Source of the DNA: Chloroflexota bacterium
GTDB taxonomy: Bacteria; Chloroflexota; Dormibacteria; Dormibacterales; Dormibacteraceae
Reading direction: 5' to 3'
Assembly: GCA_005888075.1 (NCBI GenBank)
Contig: VBKD01000119.1
Location: 1 to 9,428, forward strand
DNA: 9,428 nucleotides
Both the position numbers and the translations under genes were made by a program. Shown here piece by piece: positions 1 to 4,787 of the stretch. The stretch's first letter is position 1. Every line of letters begins with the position of its first letter. The notes beneath the pieces are model-generated. The model saw only the letters and a list, made by a program, of their open reading frames with translations, had not been told where the DNA came from and ran no database searches.

Positions 1-510
1 AACTACGCGCCAGGCACCACCGCCCGCGCACTGCATCTGAAGGACGAAACCGACTTCGTCTCCGCCGCCAAGACAGGCACGCTTCCGGCCGTCTCATTCG
101 TGAAGCCGATGGGCCCGGACAACGAGCACCCCGGCTACGCCGACCTGATCACCGGTGAGAAGCACCTCGTCGACCTGATCAACGATGTGCGAAGCGGTCC
201 CAACTGGAACGACACCGCAATCGTCATCACCTACGACGAGAACGGCGGCTTCTGGGACCACGTCGCTCCCCCGACCGACCCGAAGCATTCCGATCAATGG
301 GGCCCCGGGACTCGCGTCCCGACGATCATCATCTCGCCGCTCGCCAAGCGGCACTACGTGGACCACACCGTGTACGACACGACCTCGATCCTGACCACCA
401 TCGAGCACCGCTGGAACCTCGAGCCGTTGGGTTCTCGCGATGCCACCGCGTTCGACCTGCGTCGCGCTTTCACGCTCGGCGACGCCGAAGGCAACGGCGA
501 GGGTAATTAG
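1..510 (+). CDS. Phosphoesterase, phospholipase C / acid phosphatase family (3' part)
   Basis: The 5' end lies outside the window; 169 codons are visible before the TAG at 508-510. The product belongs to the phosphoesterase superfamily that includes bacterial non-haemolytic phospholipase C and AcpA-type acid phosphatases, which hydrolyse phosphate mono- or diesters and are usually exported. The best evidence is the conserved block ITYDENGGFWDHVAPP (visible residues 76-91), with the Asp/Glu/Asn and Asp-His residues of the metal site, preceded by the DNEHPG block (about 40-45) and followed by the GTRVPTIIISPLA block. The C-terminus is short, with no lipid-binding C-terminal domain like those of Pseudomonas phospholipases, so a phosphatase or minimal PLC is likely. 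Substrate and signal peptide cannot be judged from this fragment. It is followed by a strong terminator. Confidence 0.88.
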   Translation, partial: NYAPGTTARALHLKDETDFVSAAKTGTLPAVSFVKPMGPDNEHPGYADLITGEKHLVDLINDVRSGPNWNDTAIVITYDENGGFWDHVAPPTDPKHSDQWGPGTRVPTIIISPLAKRHYVDHTVYDTTSILTTIEHRWNLEPLGSRDATAFDLRRAFTLGDAEGNGEGN

Positions 511-517
511 AAAACAG

Positions 518-554
518 CCCTCCGCAGCAAGAGGGTGAGGGTGGGGAGAGCGAT
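518..554 (+). repeat. Decayed copy of the 38-bp intergenic palindromic repeat
   Basis: The segment keeps the order of blocks of the repeat found at 2637, 7457 and 9014 (CCCTC, GCAG, AGAGGGT, AGGG, GGGAGAG, CGA), but the first palindrome is broken by loss of the CCCC/GGGG core and two bases are inserted. Its right end forms the left arm of the adjacent terminator stem. Alignment is by eye, so homology is probable rather than proven. Confidence 0.45.
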
Positions 555-573
555 CTCCCCACCTTCTTTTCTT
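540..573 (+). terminator. Intrinsic terminator after the phosphoesterase gene
   Basis: A perfect 10-bp inverted repeat (GGTGGGGAGA at 540-549, TCTCCCCACC at 554-563) encloses a GCGA loop of the GNRA tetraloop type. It is followed on the plus strand by a T-rich tract TTCTTTTCTT (564-573). This is a textbook Rho-independent terminator for the gene ending at 510. On the minus strand the stem is not followed by a T tract. The tract touches the stop codon of the convergent gene at 572. Confidence 0.85.
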
Positions 574-1159
574 ACCGGCGGCTGAAAAGGCTGCTCTCGA
601 GCACGTAGAAGGCGGCGATGGCGGCGTACAACCCCGCGCTCGCGAGTGGGTTGATGAAGGCGACCAGCGTCGCGCCGAAGTAGATGAACGGGCCTGGTAG
701 GTAGCTCCGGTTGATGCCCTCGACGACGCGGGCGTCGGCGTTCGGTTTCAGCAAGCGCCTGTTGTGCGCGGCGTAGCGCCAGATTGCGTTGAAGAGGATC
801 GCGGTGAGTGTCAGCGTGGCCCCGTAAGAAAGCGCGGCGGCCTGCGCTCCCTCCGGGGCGACGATGTGCTCGGCCAGAAGGCGCGTGGGAAAAGGGATGA
901 AGGCGATCAACATCAAGAAGAGCACGCTGAGAAGCAGAAAGCGGCGGTCTACGTGCGCGATCTGGTTCATCACGGTGTGGTGGTTGACCCAGATGATCCC
1001 GATGCTGATGAAGCTGACCGCGTAGGCGACGTAGCTCGGCCAGATGTTGAGAAGGGCCTGTCCGAGGGGCGAGCCGCTCGTTTGCACGTTCAGAATCAGC
1101 AGGGTCGCCGCGATGGCGAATACGCCATCCGCGAACGCTTCGAGTCGCGACGTCGACAC
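572..1159 (-). CDS. TMEM175-type (DUF1211) potassium channel family protein
   Basis: A 195-residue integral membrane protein. Its N-terminus RLEAFADGVFAIAATLLIL (5-23) matches the first-helix signature of bacterial TMEM175 proteins, usually RxxxFSD; here the Ser is Ala. About six membrane segments are visible: 11-25, 42-58, 72-92, 107-128, 153-170 and 172-189, the usual number for single-repeat bacterial members, which act as tetrameric K+ leak channels. The WVNHH motif (57-61) after helix 2 and PFPTRLLAEH after helix 3 are also family-typical. The start is GTG at 1159; there is no strong Shine-Dalgarno sequence. It is divergent from the gene at 1230 across a 70-bp gap and convergent with the phosphoesterase. 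Family assignment is secure; ion selectivity is inferred from the family. Confidence 0.85.
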   Translation of the reverse strand: MSTSRLEAFADGVFAIAATLLILNVQTSGSPLGQALLNIWPSYVAYAVSFISIGIIWVNHHTVMNQIAHVDRRFLLLSVLFLMLIAFIPFPTRLLAEHIVAPEGAQAAALSYGATLTLTAILFNAIWRYAAHNRRLLKPNADARVVEGINRSYLPGPFIYFGATLVAFINPLASAGLYAAIAAFYVLESSLFSRR

Positions 1160-1212
1160 GTACGTGAATTCTGAAGCGCAAGTTCAATTCTGAGCGGTCG
1201 TTAAGCAGGCCG

Positions 1213-1248
1213 AAAGGGGGAAGGCCTACTTGATTACTGCCGTAATCA
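1213..1248 (+). promoter_or_regulatory. Ribosome binding site and palindrome over a TTG start
   Basis: A strong purine tract (AAAGGGGGAAGG around 1213-1222) lies at normal distance from the TTG at 1230-1232 and decides this start. A perfect 7-bp inverted repeat with a 4-nt spacer (TGATTAC at 1231-1237, GTAATCA at 1242-1248) begins within the start codon. It could be a repressor operator or an mRNA hairpin hiding the start; nothing here tells which. Confidence 0.45.
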
Positions 1249-1829
1249 CGTTCCTGTCGGAAAAGGTCGTCGCGGTTGTCATCACCACAGTGGTGGTCGT
1301 GGCAGCGGTGCCCACCTTCATCCTGGCCATCAACGGCAACACGATCACCATCACGCCAGGTCCGGTTGCCTCGACCACCCGCCATGGCGATGACGAAGAG
1401 CGCAATCGCATCGTCGTCGAGATCAAGACGACGGGCGACAGCGTGATTCTCGAGCTCACCGGCCAGGAGGCGAGTTGCGACTCGCAGATCCAGCAGCTTG
1501 CCTCCCAGTCCAAGCTGGCCGCAACCGCGACCCAGGCCGCGCTGGACAGAGGCAAGAGCCAGCTTCACGCCTCGGTGGCGCCTTTCATCGACGAGATCAA
1601 GGCCGATGAGGACGAGCTGCAGCGCCTTACCGTCATCACCACCGAGACCGAGCAGGCCTTCCTGGTCCGCATCAACACCGTCAAGGTGCTGGCGCTCGGC
1701 GAGGACGGCCGGCACGGTGCGCTGGTCACCGTCTGCCAGACCATCCTGGTCGAGATCCGCCAGGTCATCGTCGTCGTCACGGTCAACCCCGGTGGGGGCG
1801 ACCGCGAGAGCGACATCAAGAAGCCATAA
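1230..1829 (+). CDS. Unknown membrane-anchored protein with helical C-terminal region
   Basis: I do not recognise this 199-residue protein. An N-terminal hydrophobic stretch (about 12-34, rich in Val) looks like a single membrane anchor or uncleaved signal. It is followed by a Thr/Pro linker and an acidic, charged patch (HGDDEERNR, 52-60). A Gln/Ala-rich, probably helical or coiled-coil segment runs from about 80 to 150. A Val-rich stretch (174-184) precedes a polar tail. There are two cysteines, Cys83 and Cys169, in the predicted external part, which could form a disulfide. The TTG start at 1230 is supported by a strong ribosome binding site. The stop is 2 bp before the next gene, so the two are almost certainly co-transcribed. 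Antisense frames of similar length exist, as is common at this GC content, but lack such a start signal. Confidence 0.6.
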   Translation: MITAVITFLSEKVVAVVITTVVVVAAVPTFILAINGNTITITPGPVASTTRHGDDEERNRIVVEIKTTGDSVILELTGQEASCDSQIQQLASQSKLAATATQAALDRGKSQLHASVAPFIDEIKADEDELQRLTVITTETEQAFLVRINTVKVLALGEDGRHGALVTVCQTILVEIRQVIVVVTVNPGGGDRESDIKKP

Positions 1830-1831
1830 CC

Positions 1832-2626
1832 ATGATCGCTACTTCCCCTCGGAGCACGGCCTCCAGCATCCCCACTTCTACTCCTGGGGCCAAGACTCCA
1901 ACCGACCCGGCGAGCCCCCTCCCTGATATGCTCGCCGGGCTCCGGTGGGGGATGCGAGAAGTCGTTCTCGTGCTTGCCGCGATCATCGCGGTCGACCTCT
2001 TCGCAGGCTGGTCATATCTCGGCAGCTACTTCGGTTATTTCCGCATCCCGGTGGAAGGGGTGGGCCTCAGCTTCCAGGAGATACTCGCCCAGGGCATGCA
2101 ATCGATCCTGCTGCCGCTGACGGTCATCGTCGTCGCCGCCGGCGCGCCTCGCAGGAAGCTGCGGCCGGCCGCACTAGCCGTGGGCGCGTACCTCGTGTTT
2201 CTCGCCTTTGTCGCTTTGTTCAACCACTGGGCGTCGCTGGGCACGGTCATCGTGCAGCTGAGCGCCTCGGTGGCGATCGCAGGCGTGGTGTTCATGCTCC
2301 GCAGCGGTTACGGCCGGCGGCCTATAGAACGGTTGATCATGGGCGCGATCGTGGTCCTGCTTCTGATCTCGATCCCGGTCGCAACCGGGACTCTCGAGGC
2401 GGCTCAGCTCGCGGGCAAGAAGTCGACCACGCTGCGAGTCGTCACCACCTCACCGGCTCTGCCCGGCGGAACGGCCTCGGCGGGCGGGCTGCTGTCCAAC
2501 GGCCTGTACAGCTACAACAACTTCGTGCTGCTGCGGGAAACGGAGACGCGCTACTGGCTCTTCAGAATCGGCGACAACTACGCGTACTCCCTCCCGAAAA
2601 GCGAAGTCGTCTACATCAGGTACTAG
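1832..2626 (+). CDS. Unknown integral membrane protein, about five helices
   Basis: A 264-residue protein, not assigned to a named family. A Ser/Thr/Pro-rich N-terminal tail (1-35, probably disordered) is followed by hydrophobic segments at about 43-62, 91-104, 112-130, 136-156 and 168-187. A soluble C-terminal domain of about 70 residues then follows (SNGLYSYNNFVLLRETETRYW, 222-242, and YAYSLPKSEVVYIRY at the end). That tail resembles the small beta-rich ends of some uncharacterised bacterial membrane proteins, where a short strand pattern ends in a Val/Ile-rich edge; this is an impression, not a match. The ATG start lies 2 bp after the stop of the preceding gene, indicating translational coupling and a joint role. 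The gene ends in TAG at 2624-2626 and is followed by a palindromic repeat. Confidence 0.7.
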   Translation: MIATSPRSTASSIPTSTPGAKTPTDPASPLPDMLAGLRWGMREVVLVLAAIIAVDLFAGWSYLGSYFGYFRIPVEGVGLSFQEILAQGMQSILLPLTVIVVAAGAPRRKLRPAALAVGAYLVFLAFVALFNHWASLGTVIVQLSASVAIAGVVFMLRSGYGRRPIERLIMGAIVVLLLISIPVATGTLEAAQLAGKKSTTLRVVTTSPALPGGTASAGGLLSNGLYSYNNFVLLRETETRYWLFRIGDNYAYSLPKSEVVYIRY

Positions 2627-2636
2627 TAAATCGTCT

Positions 2637-2674
2637 CCCTCTCCCCGCAGGGGAGAGGGTTGGGGAGAGGGCGA
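2637..2674. repeat. 38-bp palindromic intergenic repeat, copy 2
   Basis: A perfect 10-bp inverted repeat (CCCTCTCCCC, loop GCA, GGGGAGAGGG) is followed by TTGGGGAGAGGGCGA, which repeats the right arm once more. It lies between the convergent genes ending at 2626 and 2696, where its hairpin could stop transcription or protect mRNA ends, although no T tract follows. The same unit occurs at 7457 and 9014. Confidence 0.85.
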
Positions 2675-2695
2675 CGGGAAGCATCAGTATCCTGA

Positions 2696-3466
2696 TCAGT
2701 CTCCGACCAATCGGATCGTCCAGAAGTCTTGCGAAAGGCCGGGTTGGATGCAGTACGAGTAGGGCATCGTGAAGTAGCCCTTCATGCCCCAGTCCGCGCC
2801 CCACGAGTTGCGCACCACGAACCACTGATTCGCGTCGTCGTATCCGACCGCCATCACCGCATGGCCGCCGATCGGTCTCTCGCCCCAACCCGGCATCGGC
2901 GCGTGTCCGGTCGTCCTCACCGCCTCCGACTCGAAGCTCTCGTAGACCGTGAAGCCGAAGATGAACGGGTAGCCCGACGCGAGGCATCCCTTCATCTGAT
3001 TGGGGTCCTGGACGATGCTCTGGTAGGAGATCGCCCGGTCCAGCTTGGCGTCCGCGTAGCACTTCGCGCTGGGTTTCTTCGTGAACTTCCCGATGTCATA
3101 GGGCCATTCGGGCTCGGGACAGACCCCGTCGCTGGCCACCGACTTGATGCCGTCGCGGAGCATCGCGCCGCTGTCGATGGGCACCGTGCCTTCGATGACC
3201 CGCTCGTTGTAATAGATGAACAGTCGCGAGGGCACGAAATCGGGAAGGTTCTGCTTCTTCCGGTCGAACTCGATCGCGCCGGCGATGGCGTTCGCGGTGC
3301 AGCTGCCGAGCTCGGCCTGGTTGTAGACCGGCGGGCACTTCGCAGTCAGGTCGACGCGTGGCGGGAGGGCGGCGAGAAATTGCGACGGCGCCGCGTACAG
3401 ATGGTCGCGCTGGTCCGGTGTGTCCGGAATCCAGCCGTAACGCGCTATCAGTCGGGGTTCAGTCAA
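2696..3466 (-). CDS. Papain-like (C1 family) cysteine peptidase
   Basis: A 256-residue protein with the papain catalytic set in order: Gln50 (oxyanion hole) and Cys56 in NQAELGSCTANA, spaced six residues apart as in papain; His202 in GGHAVMAVGYD; and Asn220 in VRNSWG, followed by GxxWGMKGYF. The N-terminus YGWIPDTPDQRDHLYAA is typical of bacterial C1 peptidases. There is no signal peptide, membrane segment or long inhibitory propeptide, so it looks cytoplasmic and made in mature form, unless it leaves by another route. The start is TTG at 3466, inside the end of the preceding PRC-barrel gene (8-bp overlap, TTGACTGA), which implies translational coupling; no other in-frame start would keep the conserved N-terminus. 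Family assignment is strong; the substrate is unknown. Confidence 0.9.
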   Translation of the reverse strand: MTEPRLIARYGWIPDTPDQRDHLYAAPSQFLAALPPRVDLTAKCPPVYNQAELGSCTANAIAGAIEFDRKKQNLPDFVPSRLFIYYNERVIEGTVPIDSGAMLRDGIKSVASDGVCPEPEWPYDIGKFTKKPSAKCYADAKLDRAISYQSIVQDPNQMKGCLASGYPFIFGFTVYESFESEAVRTTGHAPMPGWGERPIGGHAVMAVGYDDANQWFVVRNSWGADWGMKGYFTMPYSYCIQPGLSQDFWTIRLVGD

Positions 3467-4091
3467 ACGGTTTCAGCTGCTTGATGCCGGCTTCGTCGAT
3501 GTCGGCGAAGAGCGCCATATCGTCGGCGCGCGAGATGAACCGAATCGGCACGACAACATCCTGCTTGAACAATCCCTCAGGCTTGATCACGACGCCGATC
3601 AGCTCGCCCTTGTCGAACAGGACATCCTGGACGCGGCCCAGCCGTTTACCGGTTCTGCCGAGCATCACGTTCTCGTCACGATCGATCTCGATCTGGTCCG
3701 GCGGCTTGTTGGCAACCTCGTCGGCACCAGGCATGCCCAGTCCCCCGCCCAGAAATTGCGCTTCCTCGAGTCCCGCACCACCCTCCGTCCGCGGTTCGAA
3801 GCGGTAGCTGATGTACGGGGGCAGCCGGCGGACATCGTCGCCGGATATAGAGAGGCGGACGACATCATGCGTGGCCGACGCGACAGCCGTGATCGGAATC
3901 ACGACCTCATCGTTGATGAAGAGCTTCTCGCCGGCGATCAGCCGGCCCGCGAGAGAGGTCTCATCCTTGACCACCACCGCCTTTGGATCGAAACCCTGTT
4001 GCTCGACGAGCACGCTGACGAGCGTTCCCGCCCTGCGTCCTTCACTGTCGACGACGTCCGCGCCGAGGCGGAAATCTGAGAGGTCGGGCAC
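3459..4091 (-). CDS. Protein with two PRC-barrel domains
   Basis: A 210-residue soluble protein made of two PRC-barrel-like halves. The first (about 6-90) opens with FRLGADVVDSEGRRAGTLVSVLVE and closes with EVVIPITAVASATHDVVRLSI. The second (about 138-205) has NVMLGRTGKRLGRVQDVLFD and QDVVVPIRFISRADD. A Gly-rich linker with an acidic patch joins them (about 100-137). PRC barrels occur in the H subunit of photosynthetic reaction centres and in the RNA-processing factor RimM; stand-alone bacterial versions are often stress-related proteins of unknown role. The start is GTG at 4091 with only a weak upstream purine tract. It lies 20 bp after the preceding minus-strand gene and overlaps the peptidase gene by 8 bp, so it is the middle of a three-gene unit. 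Confidence 0.82.
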   Translation of the reverse strand: MPDLSDFRLGADVVDSEGRRAGTLVSVLVEQQGFDPKAVVVKDETSLAGRLIAGEKLFINDEVVIPITAVASATHDVVRLSISGDDVRRLPPYISYRFEPRTEGGAGLEEAQFLGGGLGMPGADEVANKPPDQIEIDRDENVMLGRTGKRLGRVQDVLFDKGELIGVVIKPEGLFKQDVVVPIRFISRADDMALFADIDEAGIKQLKPFD

Positions 4092-4111
4092 AGGGGAATT
4101 ATCGCCCCAAG

Positions 4112-4729
4112 CTAGAGGTAGACCCAGTTCGCCACGCTCGGGCCTTCGCCGGCGTAAGCGTGGACGCCGTGCGGAAAGTGGTGCGCCTCGAGCACGATCG
4201 CGGTGGCGCGAGCGTGCCCTTCGAGGATCACCAGGTGACCGTCGGGGCGGCGCAGGGCGATGATCTCGGGCACCTTCTTGTCCGCGTGGCAGATGCCTGA
4301 CGCCAGCGACAGCACGACCATGTTGGTCTGATCGCCGGTGAAGACGTGGCCGACGTTGGTCGCGCCCTCGGCGACCTTACGCGTGACCGGCGCGAGCAAC
4401 GGCCAGGCGCCGTCGCGCCGCGCATACAGCATCTCGGCCACCTCGTCGGTGGTCAGCCGGAGACGCCGCCACGTGATGTCGTTGGCAAGCCCCTCGACGC
4501 TCCCGACGCTCTGACCGAAGCCGTGCGTGGCCGCGATGATCTGGCGGCGCTGCTCGTTTTGAGCCGCGTCTCGCACATCGGGCGTGCGGGCGAGCTTGAG
4601 TGCGATTGACAGGTTGGCCGGGTTGGGCGGATCGCCGATGAGGTACTGCTGAAATCCGGCCGACTCGATCTCCGCCTGCAGCCACGCGAGGATGACCTGG
4701 TCTTCGGTCGCCTCACCCACGTCTTCCAT
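4112..4729 (-). CDS. Unknown protein with weak ParB-like C-terminal motif
   Basis: A 205-residue soluble protein that I cannot name. The N-terminal part is acidic and helical (residues 1-30). The middle has DITWRRLRLTTDEVAEMLYA (84-103). The C-terminus carries HLVILEGHARATAIVLEAHHFP (165-186) and ends in YAGEGPSVANWVYL. The hydrophobic-E-G-H-x-R-A pattern resembles the core of ParB/sulfiredoxin-like domains (typically an xGHxRxxA pattern), so a nucleotide- or phosphate-binding role is possible; this is inference from one motif. The ATG start at 4729 has no Shine-Dalgarno sequence. It is the first gene of the minus-strand run with the PRC-barrel and peptidase genes and is divergent from ppdK across 55 bp. 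Confidence 0.65.
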   Translation of the reverse strand: MEDVGEATEDQVILAWLQAEIESAGFQQYLIGDPPNPANLSIALKLARTPDVRDAAQNEQRRQIIAATHGFGQSVGSVEGLANDITWRRLRLTTDEVAEMLYARRDGAWPLLAPVTRKVAEGATNVGHVFTGDQTNMVVLSLASGICHADKKVPEIIALRRPDGHLVILEGHARATAIVLEAHHFPHGVHAYAGEGPSVANWVYL

Positions 4730-4787
4730 GGCGAGAAGGGTAACGGCGCGACAAGACCGGCTTGCGCCAGAATGGTTTCTCGCTATG
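4727..4787. promoter_or_regulatory. Short divergent intergenic region with inverted repeat at both starts
   Basis: The 55-bp gap between the minus-strand gene (start 4729) and ppdK (start 4785) must hold both promoters. Both start codons are preceded by the same heptamer, giving TTCTCGCYATG on each strand (4777-4787 plus, 4727-4737 minus). It may be a shared regulator site or a common initiation context; neither gene has a Shine-Dalgarno sequence. I see no convincing -35/-10 pair. Confidence 0.35.

Noticed and set aside
1154..1193. Direct repeat AATTCTGA twice upstream of the TMEM175 gene
   Set aside because: Two 8-bp copies are too short and isolated to call an operator.
507..1715. 402-codon open frame on the minus strand
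   Set aside because: It crosses the TMEM175 gene in another frame and runs antisense to the gene at 1230. Its translation is Arg/His/Asp-rich low-complexity sequence typical of GC-rich shadow frames.
2683..2697. Short palindrome ATCAG-TATC-CTGAT beside the peptidase stop
   Set aside because: A 5-bp stem with no further support; likely chance.
2729..3484. 251-codon plus-strand frame opposite the cysteine peptidase
   Set aside because: It is antisense to a gene with a complete catalytic motif set, and its translation has no domain signature.
4692..4784. 31-codon N-terminal extension of ppdK
   Set aside because: It overlaps the start of the divergent gene, has no family similarity, and the conserved PPDK N-terminus starts at the ATG at 4785.
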